From JBAOHV01 sp963714875 (GTDB lineage: Bacteria; Actinomycetota; Acidimicrobiia; Acidimicrobiales; Microtrichaceae), in NCBI GenBank assembly GCA_963714875.1, contig CAVQQI010000001.1:1-64000 (forward strand): a stretch of 64,000 bases of DNA. The letters run 5' to 3'. The notes below the pieces were generated by a model. The model was given only the letters and a program-made list of their open reading frames with translations. It ran no database searches and was not told where the DNA came from. The stretch's first letter is position 1, and the number at the start of each line of letters is the position of its first letter. The translations under genes and the position numbers were made by a program. Shown here piece after piece: positions 8,366 to 16,350 of the stretch.

Positions 8366-10594
8366 ATGCCCCCCGATGACCTCCTCGACGGTCTCAATCC
8401 CGCCCAGTTCGAGGCCGTCACCCACACGGGCGGTCCACTGCTGGTCGTCGCCGGCGCTGGGTCCGGCAAGACCAGGGTGCTCACCCATCGCATCGCGCAC
8501 CTCATCTCCGAGCACCGGGTGTCGCCGTTCCAGGTGCTGGCCATCACCTTCACCAACAAGGCAGCAGCAGAGATGCGGGAGCGGGTCGGCCGGCTCGTCG
8601 GCCCGGTCGCCGAGAAGATGTGGGTCTCGACGTTCCACTCTGCGTGCGTCCGGATCCTGCGGCGCGACGCACACCGTCTGGGCTACCCGTCGCAGTTCAC
8701 CATCTACGACCAGGCCGACGCAGTGCGCCTGACCGGCTACGTCATCCGCGATCTCGGCCTGGACCCCAAGCGGTTCCCTCCCCGCGCGGTGCACGCCGCG
8801 GTCTCGGCGCTCAAGAACGACGGCCGCTCGCCCTTCGATGCTGTCGAGATGGCCCAGGTCGTCTACGACCGCAAGATCGCCGAGGTGTTCGTCGAGTACC
8901 AGGCCCGTCTCAAGCGGGCGGGTGCCATGGACTTCGACGACCTGCTCGGCGTCACCGTCGAGCTCCTGCAGACCCAGCCCGAGGTGCTGGCGGACTACCA
9001 GAACCGCTTCCGTCACGTCCTGGTCGACGAGTACCAGGACACCAACGTGGTCCAGAACGACCTGGTGGTCATGTTGGGCGAGGAGCACCGCAACGTGTGC
9101 GTCGTGGGCGACAGCGACCAGTCGGTCTACAGGTTCCGTGGCGCCGACATGCGCAACATCTTGGAGTTCGAAACGGCCTTCCCGGACGCGACGATGGTCG
9201 TGCTCGAGCAGAACTACCGATCCACGCAGACCATCCTCGACGCAGCCAACGCGGTCATCGCCCACAACCAGGCGCGCAAGCCGAAGGACCTCTGGACCGA
9301 GTCCGGCGCCGGCGACGCGATCGTCCGGTTCCAGGGCGAGGACGAGATCGACGAGGCGCAGTGGATCACACGGGAGATGACCCGGTTGCACGACGGCGGC
9401 GATCACCGGTGGGCCGACATGGCGGTCTTCTACCGGACGAACGCACAGAGTCGTGTGCTCGAGGAGCAGTTGCTGCGCGCGGGGATCCCGTACCGTGTCG
9501 TGGGCGGCACCCGCTTCTACGACCGTCGTGAGGTCAAGGACGCGATGGCCTACCTGAAGGCCGTGGTGAACCCGACCGATGAGGTGAGCGTCAAGCGGGT
9601 CCTCAACGTGCCCAAACGCGGCGTCGGCGACCAGACCGTCGGCCGCCTGGACGCGTTCGCCCGCTCGAAGGGGATCACGTTCGTCGAGGCGTTGCGCCGC
9701 TGGGACGAGGCGGGGGTCGCAGCACGCTCGGCGCGCGGGATCGAGACCTTCCTGGGCATCCTCGACGATCTCGCGGCCGAGGTCGGCACGGGGCCCGCGA
9801 CGTTGCTCGAGTCCATCCTGGACCGCAGCGGCTACTTGGCAGAGCTGGCGGCCGAGCCGTCGATCGAGAACGAGTCGCGTGCGGAGAACCTGGCCGAGCT
9901 CGTGGGCATGTCCCGCGAGTTCGACACGGTCGATGAATTCCTCGAGCAGGTGTCGCTCGTCGCCGACACCGACCAGCTGCCCGACCCCGACGACCCCACC
10001 GAGACCGGCGTGGTCCTGATGACCCTCCACGCCGCCAAGGGGCTCGAGTTCCCCACGGTGTTCATGGCGGGTATGGAGGAGGGGGTGTTCCCCCACATGC
10101 GGTCGCTGACCGAGCCTGCAGAGCTCGAGGAGGAGCGCCGCCTCTGCTACGTCGGCATCACCCGCGCACGTGAGCGCCTCTACCTGACCCACGCCTGGTG
10201 TCGCACGCTGTTCGGCGGCACCCAGTACAACCCGCCCAGCCGGTTCCTCGATGAGGTTCCCGCTGAGCTGATCCAGGAGTCCTCTGCCAGCAGGAGCCGC
10301 ACCAGGTCGAGCCGCAGCTCCGAGGGTCGGCCGGGCGGGTGGGGATCCACCTCGTGGGCGCCGGCGGGTCGTGATCGGCTGGTCGAGCGCTCCACGAGGC
10401 CGAGCGCGCCGACGCCGACGCGGGCCCACGAGCTGGGGTTCAAGGTCGGCGAGGACGTGCGCCACAACGTCTGGGGCGAGGGCGTGGTGCTGCACATCGA
10501 AGGGGCGGGGGAGAAGGCCGAGGCCGTGGTGCACTTCGCCTCGGTGGGCGAGAAGCGACTGCTGTTGTCCTGGGCGCCGCTCGAGAAGGCCTGA
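8366..10594 (+). CDS. pcrA: UvrD/PcrA-type ATP-dependent DNA helicase
   Basis: A 742-residue superfamily 1A 3'-5' helicase acting in repair and replication-transcription conflict. Motifs run in the expected order: Q motif LNPAQFEAVTH, Walker A GAGSGKTRVLTHRIA, Walker B LVDEYQDTN, motif III VVGDSDQSVYRFRGA, motif IV QNYRSTQTILD, and motif V/VI VVLMTLHAAKGLEF and CYVGITRARERLYL. A Ser/Arg-rich linker leads to the C-terminal Tudor-like domain (GEDVRHNVWGEGVVL), which binds RNA polymerase in PcrA. The ATG at 8366 is preferred over GTG 8342 because of the -10 element 7 nt upstream. Confidence 0.95.
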   Translation: MPPDDLLDGLNPAQFEAVTHTGGPLLVVAGAGSGKTRVLTHRIAHLISEHRVSPFQVLAITFTNKAAAEMRERVGRLVGPVAEKMWVSTFHSACVRILRRDAHRLGYPSQFTIYDQADAVRLTGYVIRDLGLDPKRFPPRAVHAAVSALKNDGRSPFDAVEMAQVVYDRKIAEVFVEYQARLKRAGAMDFDDLLGVTVELLQTQPEVLADYQNRFRHVLVDEYQDTNVVQNDLVVMLGEEHRNVCVVGDSDQSVYRFRGADMRNILEFETAFPDATMVVLEQNYRSTQTILDAANAVIAHNQARKPKDLWTESGAGDAIVRFQGEDEIDEAQWITREMTRLHDGGDHRWADMAVFYRTNAQSRVLEEQLLRAGIPYRVVGGTRFYDRREVKDAMAYLKAVVNPTDEVSVKRVLNVPKRGVGDQTVGRLDAFARSKGITFVEALRRWDEAGVAARSARGIETFLGILDDLAAEVGTGPATLLESILDRSGYLAELAAEPSIENESRAENLAELVGMSREFDTVDEFLEQVSLVADTDQLPDPDDPTETGVVLMTLHAAKGLEFPTVFMAGMEEGVFPHMRSLTEPAELEEERRLCYVGITRARERLYLTHAWCRTLFGGTQYNPPSRFLDEVPAELIQESSASRSRTRSSRSSEGRPGGWGSTSWAPAGRDRLVERSTRPSAPTPTRAHELGFKVGEDVRHNVWGEGVVLHIEGAGEKAEAVVHFASVGEKRLLLSWAPLEKA

Positions 10595-10646
10595 CCTACC
10601 CGGTTGCCGGCACGGCGATCCGGGTTGCCCGTGACAAGCTGTGGGC

Positions 10647-10667
10647 ATGAGCGAGGTGCGTCGATGA
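10647..10667 (+). CDS. Leaderless mini-ORF overlapping the acyl-CoA synthetase start
   Basis: ATG 10647 opens a six-codon frame (MSEVRR) whose TGA overlaps the main ATG at 10664 as ATGA. A -10-like CAAGCT at 10635-10640 ends 6 nt before the mini-ORF, so transcription may begin on its start codon. The GAGGTG within it is the Shine-Dalgarno for the synthetase. Translation of the short frame would thus be coupled to the main gene. A similar arrangement occurs at 36366. This is inference from layout. Confidence 0.35.
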   Translation: MSEVRR

Positions 10668-12199
10668 CCCTGCCCCGATCCCTGATCCGACGGGCCCAGA
10701 TGGCGATCCGCCGGACGGTGACCCTGGCTGACCTGATGGCCCAGCTCGCCGAGGTGCACGGTGACGCGGTGATGGTCACCGAGGAGCTCAGCGCCGGACG
10801 GACACGCACGTTGACGTACCTCGAGGCGGCCCGCCTGGTCGAGCGCTGGTCGGTCGCCGTTGCTGCTCGCAGTGCTCCGGGCAGGCCGGTGGTGATCGCC
10901 ACCGAGAACGGGATCGACCAGTTCCTGGCGTGTCTGGCCGTCTCTCGTGTCGGTGGACTGCCGGCGCCGGTCAACCCGCAGATGAGCGACGCCGAGGTGG
11001 ACCTGGTCATCGAGGACTCGGGAGCGACCCTGGTGATCCGAGACGTCGCGGAGCTGGAGACCGGCAAGGGGTCCCGCAGCGCACCGACCACATCGGCTCG
11101 TCCCGCCCCCGGTGACGTGGCGGCGCTCTTCTACACCTCGGGCACCACCGGGCGGCCGAAGGGTGCCGAGCTGACCCATCGCGCCCTCGTCGGTCAGGTC
11201 GCGGCCGCCGCGGCGTGGCCGTTCGTGCTGCGTCACGACGAGATCGTGATGGCGCTGCCGATCGCCCACATCATGGGATTCGTCGCCGTGATGGGTCCGG
11301 CCATGGCCGGCATCCCGATCTACTTCCTCGACCGCTTCTCTCCGACCCGGGTGCTCGACGCCATCGAGCGGCGTCGCTCGTCGGCCTTCATCGGGGTCCC
11401 GACGATGTACCGCACCCTGCTCGAGTCCGGCGCCGAGGATCGTGACCTGAGCTCGGTCCGCATCTGGATCAGCGGTGCGGACGTGATGCCTGCGGACGTG
11501 GCGCGTCGCTTCAAGTCCTTCGGCGCCACGGCGACGTTGCCAGGCCTGGGATCGTTCGGCGAAGCGGCCTTCATCGAGGGCTACGGCATGGTCGAGGTCG
11601 GCGGCAGCGTCGCAGCGAAGGTCTCTCCACCGATGCTGCCGATCGGCCTGGGCGACTCCCTGGGGGTCTCGATGCCGGGGTGGAAGCTCAAGGTGTCCGA
11701 CCCCGATGGCCGTCCGGTGCTGCCGGGCCAGGTCGGCGAGCTGCGGTTGCGCGGGCCCGGCATGCTGAAGGGGTACTGGGGTGACGCCGACGCGACGTCG
11801 GCCGCGATCACCCCGGACGGGTGGTTGCGCACCGGTGACCTGGTCAGGTCCGGGCCGTTCGGCACGGTGCTGTTCCACGGTCGGGCGAAAGCGGTCATCA
11901 AGTCAGGGGGGTACTCGGTCTACCCGCTCGAGGTGGAGGCGGACCTCGAGGAGCATCCCGACGTGCTGGAAGCCGCAGTGGTCGGTCTGCCCGACGACAA
12001 GCTCGGCGAGGTTCCCGTCGCCGCGGTGCGTCTTCGCCCGGGGGCGAAGCTGAGCGCCGAGCAGCTCATCGTGTGGAGCGGTGTCCGCATGGCGCAGTAC
12101 AAGGCCCCGCGCTCCGTGGTCGTGGTCGACGAACTGCCCCACACCGGAACGCGCAAGGTCCAACGCGACCGCCTCCTGCCGCTGTTCGACCCGGCCTGA
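10664..12199 (+). CDS. Acyl-CoA synthetase (AMP-forming)
   Basis: A 511-residue member of the ANL superfamily that activates a carboxylic acid as acyl-AMP and then acyl-CoA. The P-loop-like motif YTSGTTGRPKG, the adenine motif EGYGMVEVGG, the hinge GDLVRSGPFG, the A8 region KSGGYSVYPLEVEADL and the C-terminal catalytic Lys in GTRKVQR are present. Chain specificity cannot be read from sequence. The start ATG 10664 has GAGGTG at good spacing; frames open further upstream lack support. Its stop abuts the stop of the convergent membrane-protein gene with no gap. Confidence 0.9.
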   Translation: MTLPRSLIRRAQMAIRRTVTLADLMAQLAEVHGDAVMVTEELSAGRTRTLTYLEAARLVERWSVAVAARSAPGRPVVIATENGIDQFLACLAVSRVGGLPAPVNPQMSDAEVDLVIEDSGATLVIRDVAELETGKGSRSAPTTSARPAPGDVAALFYTSGTTGRPKGAELTHRALVGQVAAAAAWPFVLRHDEIVMALPIAHIMGFVAVMGPAMAGIPIYFLDRFSPTRVLDAIERRRSSAFIGVPTMYRTLLESGAEDRDLSSVRIWISGADVMPADVARRFKSFGATATLPGLGSFGEAAFIEGYGMVEVGGSVAAKVSPPMLPIGLGDSLGVSMPGWKLKVSDPDGRPVLPGQVGELRLRGPGMLKGYWGDADATSAAITPDGWLRTGDLVRSGPFGTVLFHGRAKAVIKSGGYSVYPLEVEADLEEHPDVLEAAVVGLPDDKLGEVPVAAVRLRPGAKLSAEQLIVWSGVRMAQYKAPRSVVVVDELPHTGTRKVQRDRLLPLFDPA

Positions 12200-12850
12200 T
12201 CAACGCCGCAGCTCGTCGGGCATCTCGTCGTCGGTGATCACGGCGAGCCTCTGCGTCGTGGCTGAGTGGATGCGAGAGAGCCGGATCAGGCCGACCGCGG
12301 CCAGCACCAGTGCGGCCAGCGCGAGGCCGGTGGCGACGAGCTCGACGGCGTTCTGGTCGTCGCCCAGCAGTCCGCCGGCGATGGCGATCGAGCCGGCGAC
12401 CAGCAACACCGCGTTCGCGACTCCCAGGGTCCGCTGCGTCTGTTGCCAGTGCCGGGCGTGGTCCCCCCATCGAAGCGACGAGGTCAACCGGAGCATCGCG
12501 GTGCAGTACAGCAGCGCTCCGCCCTGGGTCCCCAGCCACTGCGCGGTCCTGAGGACCTCGTCCCAGCCCAGCAGCGAGGCAGGCACTGCGAGCAGCCACG
12601 CCGCCCAACCGATCGCCACCGAGCCGAGCAGCAGCTGACCGATCCGGCCGTGTGCGCTGCGCGCCGCTACGAGCAGGCGGGTCAGCAGGACGGGCGGAGC
12701 GAACCACAGGAACGGCACGATCTGGATGCCGTTGTCCAGCTCGATGCCCACCAGGCCGAACACCGTGAGCAGCCAGAGGATCCCGATGCGCGACAACGCG
12801 GCCCCCATGGTCCGCAGCTCCCCAGCGTTCGACCACTTCCTGACGGCCAC
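12200..12850 (-). CDS. Multi-pass membrane protein of unknown function
   Basis: A 216-residue protein with about five or six hydrophobic helices, for example ILWLLTVFGLVGIEL, IVPFLWFAPPVLLTRLLVA, LLLGSVAIGWAAWLLAVPA, AVLLVAGSIAIAGGLL and GLALAALVLAAVGLI. It has a short charged cytoplasmic tail. No family is recognised. I place the start at GTG 12850 because a minus-strand TAGGTT ends 7 nt upstream; the TTG at 12859 would overlap that element. It converges on the acyl-CoA synthetase with directly abutting stop codons. Confidence 0.7.
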   Translation of the reverse strand: MAVRKWSNAGELRTMGAALSRIGILWLLTVFGLVGIELDNGIQIVPFLWFAPPVLLTRLLVAARSAHGRIGQLLLGSVAIGWAAWLLAVPASLLGWDEVLRTAQWLGTQGGALLYCTAMLRLTSSLRWGDHARHWQQTQRTLGVANAVLLVAGSIAIAGGLLGDDQNAVELVATGLALAALVLAAVGLIRLSRIHSATTQRLAVITDDEMPDELRR

Positions 12851-12857
12851 CGGACCC

Positions 12858-12863
12858 AACCTA
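12858..12863 (-). promoter_or_regulatory. -10 element of the membrane protein at 12850 (leaderless)
   Basis: TAGGTT on the minus strand, 7 nt before the GTG at 12850. It is the main evidence for that start. Confidence 0.45.
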
Positions 12864-12893
12864 TCGGCCCGCTGGCCAGCCTCGGTCCGTCGC

Positions 12894-13436
12894 TCAACCC
12901 CCGGTGGTGGTCGTCGCCTCGTCGCCCCGCACGTCGATGATCAGGTTGCCGTCGTCATCGACCTCCCAACCGAACTGCTCCAGCCCCTCGCCGTTGGAGG
13001 GATAGGTGGCGTTGGAGCACAGCTCGCCCAGGTCCTCGCGCCCAGCTCCTTCGGGGTTGAGCCGCTCCTCGAAGAGCTCCTCGTCGGGGTTCCAGGACAG
13101 GAAGCAGCCCTCGGATGCGCCAGGAGCCACCGCGGGGAACGCGACCCAGCGGATCTCGGGGTCGTCACCGAAGTGGTTGACCATGATGGGTTGGAGCTGA
13201 CCGCGCCCTGAGACGTCGGAGAAGAGCACCGGGCCGTCCTGTTGTATCTGGCGCGAGAGCCGTGCGGCCTGTCCGGCATCGAACTCGTCGTCGCCGAGCT
13301 CGATGCGCACCGGACCGTCACCGCCGGAGGCGAGTTCGAGCATTCCCCACGCCACGCCGACGGCGAGCAGCACCGCGATGATGGCGAAGGCGACGGCCCT
13401 GACCTGCCGCGAACTGGATCGTCGTTCGACCGGCAT
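12894..13436 (-). CDS. Membrane-anchored protein of unknown function
   Basis: A 180-residue protein with one N-terminal hydrophobic helix (residues about 15-37, AVAFAIIAVLLAVGVAWGML) and an acidic extracytoplasmic domain. That domain includes a segment WVAFPAVAPGASEGCFLSWNP and a second Cys in LGELCSNATYP. The two cysteines and the segment PDEELFEERLNPEGAG vaguely recall Rieske-like or small binding domains, but no ligand motif is complete. The ATG at 13436 has GGAG about 10 nt upstream. GTG 13445 is possible. It is transcribed divergently from sucC. Confidence 0.65.
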   Translation of the reverse strand: MPVERRSSSRQVRAVAFAIIAVLLAVGVAWGMLELASGGDGPVRIELGDDEFDAGQAARLSRQIQQDGPVLFSDVSGRGQLQPIMVNHFGDDPEIRWVAFPAVAPGASEGCFLSWNPDEELFEERLNPEGAGREDLGELCSNATYPSNGEGLEQFGWEVDDDGNLIIDVRGDEATTTTGG

Positions 13437-13506
13437 CAGCTGCACGCTCCGGTGCGGGGCGGGGCGACTGACCGGACTCGATATGGGGTCGGGGAGGTCA
13501 CCCGCT

Positions 13507-13512
13507 TAGTAT
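13507..13512 (+). promoter_or_regulatory. Probable -10 element of sucCD
   Basis: TAGTAT, about 90 nt before the sucC GTG. It is the best -10 match in the gap and would give a leader of about 85 nt. No terminator-like structure is seen in that leader. Confidence 0.35.
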
Positions 13513-13602
13513 CCCCCGCCGGGTGCGGATCGCGGTTCACGCCCATCGAACAGCGCCGGCGCCGCCGGTCGGGCCCCAGGCCGAGCAGGAAGGCAGACGA
13601 GG

Positions 13603-14748
13603 GTGGACCTCTTCGAATACCAGGGAAAGCAGTTCTTCGCCTCTTTCGACATTCCGGTGTCGAAGGGTGAGGCCGTCACGACGGTCGACGACGCCATGGC
13701 GGCGGCGGAGCGCATCGGCCAGTTCCCCGTCGTGGTGAAGGCACAGGTCCACGTCGGCGGCCGCGGCAAGGCCGGCGGTGTGAAGCTGGCCAACGACATG
13801 GACGAGGTTCGCGAGCACGCCGGGAACATCCTGGGTCTGGACATCAAGGGGCATGTCGTCAAGGTGATCTGGATCGAGGTGGCCTCCGACATCGCCGAGG
13901 AGTACTACGCCAGCTTCACCCTCGACCGCTCGGCCAAGCAGCACCTCGGCATGCTCTCCGCCGAGGGCGGGGTCGAGATCGAGACCGTCGCTGTCGAGAA
14001 CCCCGATGCGCTCGCCAAGATCTGGATCGATCCGGTCGACGGACTCGATGAGGCGACCGCCCGCACCTGGGTCGAGGCGGCGAAGCTGAATCCCGATGCC
14101 ACCGACGGAGCGGTGGACATCCTGATGAAGCTCTACCGGGCCTACACCGAGGGCGACGCCGACCTGACCGAGATCAACCCGCTCATCCTGAAGCCGACCG
14201 GCGAGGTCCACGCGCTCGACGCGAAGGTCACCCTGGATGCCAACGCTGCGTACCGCCACGAGTGGGACGAGTACGAGGCGACCCAGGAGCGTGACGAGCG
14301 TGAGCAGGCCGCACACGAGAAGGGGCTGCAGTACGTCGGCCTGGACGGTTCGGTCGGCATCATCGCCAACGGCGCAGGTCTGGCCATGAGCACCCTCGAC
14401 GTGGTCAACCAGGTCGGCGGCAGTCCGGCGAACTTCCTCGACATCGGTGGCGGCGCCAACGCGGACGTCATGGCCGGGGCGCTCGAAGTCATCAACAACG
14501 ATCCTGCGGTGAAGTCGATCTTCATCAACATCTTCGGCGGGATCACCCGTGGCGAAGAGGTCGCCAACGGCATCATCGAGGCGCTCGGTCGGGTCACCAT
14601 CGACGCCCCGATCGTCATCCGTCTCGATGGCACCAACGCCGAAGAGGGTCGAGCCATCCTCGAACCGCACCTGTCCGATGCGCTGCAGATGCAGCCCACG
14701 ATGCTCGACGCAGCCCGCACGGTCGTGGCGCTCGCCGGCGCACGCTGA
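13603..14748 (+). CDS. sucC: Succinyl-CoA synthetase, ADP-forming, beta subunit
   Basis: The TCA-cycle enzyme that converts succinyl-CoA to succinate with substrate-level phosphorylation. The 381-residue subunit begins with the ATP-grasp domain (DLFEYQGKQFFASFDIPVSKG, then VVVKAQVHVGGRGKAGGVK). It contains the metal/ATP segment ADLTEINPLILK and ends with the CoA-ligase domain (GLAMSTLDVVNQVGGSPANFLDIGGGA, IFINIFGGITR). GTG 13603 has AGGAAGG upstream. sucD follows after 15 nt, so the two form an operon. Confidence 0.96.
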   Translation: MDLFEYQGKQFFASFDIPVSKGEAVTTVDDAMAAAERIGQFPVVVKAQVHVGGRGKAGGVKLANDMDEVREHAGNILGLDIKGHVVKVIWIEVASDIAEEYYASFTLDRSAKQHLGMLSAEGGVEIETVAVENPDALAKIWIDPVDGLDEATARTWVEAAKLNPDATDGAVDILMKLYRAYTEGDADLTEINPLILKPTGEVHALDAKVTLDANAAYRHEWDEYEATQERDEREQAAHEKGLQYVGLDGSVGIIANGAGLAMSTLDVVNQVGGSPANFLDIGGGANADVMAGALEVINNDPAVKSIFINIFGGITRGEEVANGIIEALGRVTIDAPIVIRLDGTNAEEGRAILEPHLSDALQMQPTMLDAARTVVALAGAR

Positions 14749-14763
14749 AGGAGAACTGGACCC

Positions 14764-15660
14764 ATGAGCATCTTCGTCGATCAGAACACCAAGGTCGTCT
14801 ACCAGGGCCTCACCGGGAGCCAGGGCCGCTACTACGGCCTGCTCAACCGGGACTACGGCACGCAGGTCGTCGCCGGCACCAATCCCAAGAAGGCCGGCAC
14901 CGACGTCGACGGCGTCCCCGTGTTCGCGTCCGTGGCCGACGCCGTCGAAGCCACCGGCGCCAACGCCAGCTGCATCTTCATCCCCGCAGCAGGAGTGAAG
15001 GCAGCGGTGATGGAGGCCGCCGAGGGCGGCGTCGAGTTCATCGTGTGCATCACCGAGGGCGTCCCCGCACAGGACGAGGCGTGGTTCTACAACAAGCTGC
15101 GGCGGGACTTCCCGAACGTGCAGCTGTTGGGCCCGAACTGCCCGGGCATCATCAGCCCCGGGAAGTGCAACATCGGCATCACCGCCGGGCACATCGCGAA
15201 GGAGCCCGTCGCCGGGGAGAAGAACGTGGGCATCGTCAGCCGCTCCGGCACGCTGACCTACCAGGCGCTCTACGAGCTGCAGCAGCAGGACATCGGCGTG
15301 ACGACGTGCGTGGGCATCGGCGGCGACCCGGTCCCCGGCACCACGTTCATCGACTGCCTCGAGCGCTTCGAGGCCGATCCCGAGACCTCCGCGGTCATGA
15401 TGATCGGTGAGATCGGCGGGTCCGCGGAGGAAGAGGCGGCGGAGTTCATCGCCACCAGGATGACCAAGCCCGTCGCCGGCTACATCGCCGGACAGACGGC
15501 GCCTGCGGGCAAGAAGATGGGCCACGCCGGCGCGATCGTGTCGGGTGGCAAGGGCACCGCTGCAGCGAAGATGGACGCGCTCCAGGCCGCCGGTGTGCGT
15601 GTGGGGGCCAACCCCACCGAGGCCGGCGAGCTGATGGTCGAGATCATCAAGGGCCTCTGA
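14764..15660 (+). CDS. sucD: Succinyl-CoA synthetase, ADP-forming, alpha subunit
   Basis: The 298-residue partner of SucC. It binds CoA and carries the phosphohistidine intermediate. The Rossmann CoA-binding domain begins SIFVDQNTKVVYQGLTGSQG. The ligase domain has NCPGIISPGKCNIGI and the segment GHAGAIVSGGKGTAAAK with the active-site His. A GGAG ribosome binding site precedes ATG 14764. The operon probably ends at the large palindrome 40 nt downstream. Confidence 0.96.
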   Translation: MSIFVDQNTKVVYQGLTGSQGRYYGLLNRDYGTQVVAGTNPKKAGTDVDGVPVFASVADAVEATGANASCIFIPAAGVKAAVMEAAEGGVEFIVCITEGVPAQDEAWFYNKLRRDFPNVQLLGPNCPGIISPGKCNIGITAGHIAKEPVAGEKNVGIVSRSGTLTYQALYELQQQDIGVTTCVGIGGDPVPGTTFIDCLERFEADPETSAVMMIGEIGGSAEEEAAEFIATRMTKPVAGYIAGQTAPAGKKMGHAGAIVSGGKGTAAAKMDALQAAGVRVGANPTEAGELMVEIIKGL

Positions 15661-15673
15661 GCCGAACCCCACA

Positions 15674-15704
15674 CCCAAACCAAGACCCGAACCCGAACCC
15701 GAAC
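15674..15704 (+). repeat. Short (CCCGAA)n-type tract before the palindrome
   Basis: Directly after sucD the sequence drifts through CCAAACCAAGACCCGAA and then repeats ACCCGA about three times before running into the palindrome arm. It is a simple hexamer tract, possibly from slippage, with no coding content. Confidence 0.5.
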
Positions 15705-15751
15705 CGGGGGCGCTTCTGCACGCCATAGCGTGCAGAAGCGCCCCCGGTTCG
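15700..15751. repeat. Palindromic repeat element, copy 1
   Basis: A perfect 24-bp inverted repeat (15700-15723 with 15728-15751) around a CATA loop. The left arm begins CGAACCGGGGGCGCTTCTGC. A nearly identical element lies at 29675-29728. The single arm difference (C here, T there) is matched by a complementary change in the other arm, so pairing is preserved. It sits 40 nt after sucD and 36 nt before purN, on neither coding sequence. There is no U tract, so it is not a classical intrinsic terminator, though it could end or stabilise the sucCD transcript. A dispersed REP-like element is the alternative. Confidence 0.8.
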
Positions 15752-15770
15752 TGGTGCGAGGGCCGACTGA

Positions 15771-15776
15771 TAGGTT
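15771..15776 (+). promoter_or_regulatory. -10 element of purN-purH
   Basis: TAGGTT, 10 nt before the purN ATG at 15787 and 20 nt after the palindrome. It gives purNH a promoter separate from sucCD. Confidence 0.4.
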
Positions 15777-15786
15777 CAGCGCCGCT

Positions 15787-16350
15787 ATGCGACTCGCCGT
15801 CCTCGCCTCCGGCAGCGGGACCCTGCTCGACGCGATGGCTACAGCAGGCCTGCCGATCGACCTGGTGCTCGTCGACCGCCACTGCGCGGTCGAACAGGTC
15901 GCGCAACGACACGGACTGGCGCTCGAGGTGGTGGAGCGCACCGACTTCTCCAGCACCTTCGATCGTGACGCGTTCACCGACCGGGTGCTCGACCGGCTGA
16001 GCATCTCGGGTATCGAGCTGGTCGCGATGGCCGGGTGGGGCACCATCCTTGCTCCCGCGGCCTTCGCTGCGTACCCGGGGCGGATCGTCAACACCCACCC
16101 CTCGCTGCTGCCCGCCTTCGCCGGTTGGAACGCCGTGCGAGAGGCACTGGCCTACGGCGTCAAGGTCACCGGGTGCACCGTGCACGTGGCGACCGAGCAG
16201 GTCGACACGGGTCCGATCCTGGCCCAGGAGGCGGTGGCGGTGCTCGATGGCGACGACGAAGCGACCCTGCACGAACGCATCAAGACCGTGGAGCGCCGGC
16301 TCTACGTCGAGACCATCCGATCGATCATCGAACACGAGAGAGTCCCATGA
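15787..16350 (+). CDS. purN: Phosphoribosylglycinamide formyltransferase
   Basis: Transfers a formyl group from 10-formyl-THF to GAR in step three of purine synthesis. The 187-residue protein has the N-terminal phosphate loop LAVLASGSGTLLDAM, the catalytic segment IVNTHPSLLPAFAG containing the His, and VTGCTVHVATEQVDTGPILAQEAV with the Asp. It is slightly shorter than the usual 190-215 residues. The start at ATG 15787 begins the conserved fold; further upstream the frame runs into the palindrome. Its TGA overlaps the purH ATG by four bases, so the pair is coupled. Confidence 0.93.
   Translation: MRLAVLASGSGTLLDAMATAGLPIDLVLVDRHCAVEQVAQRHGLALEVVERTDFSSTFDRDAFTDRVLDRLSISGIELVAMAGWGTILAPAAFAAYPGRIVNTHPSLLPAFAGWNAVREALAYGVKVTGCTVHVATEQVDTGPILAQEAVAVLDGDDEATLHERIKTVERRLYVETIRSIIEHERVP

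Noticed and set aside
8183..11878. Very long antisense open frame opposite pcrA and the acyl-CoA synthetase
   Set aside because: It is a Gln/Arg/His/Asp-rich translation typical of the antisense of GC-rich genes, with no domain. The plus-strand genes have complete conserved motifs.
12197..12202. Abutting stop codons forming TGATCA between convergent genes
   Set aside because: Striking but explained by compact gene packing; no sign of a site with its own function.
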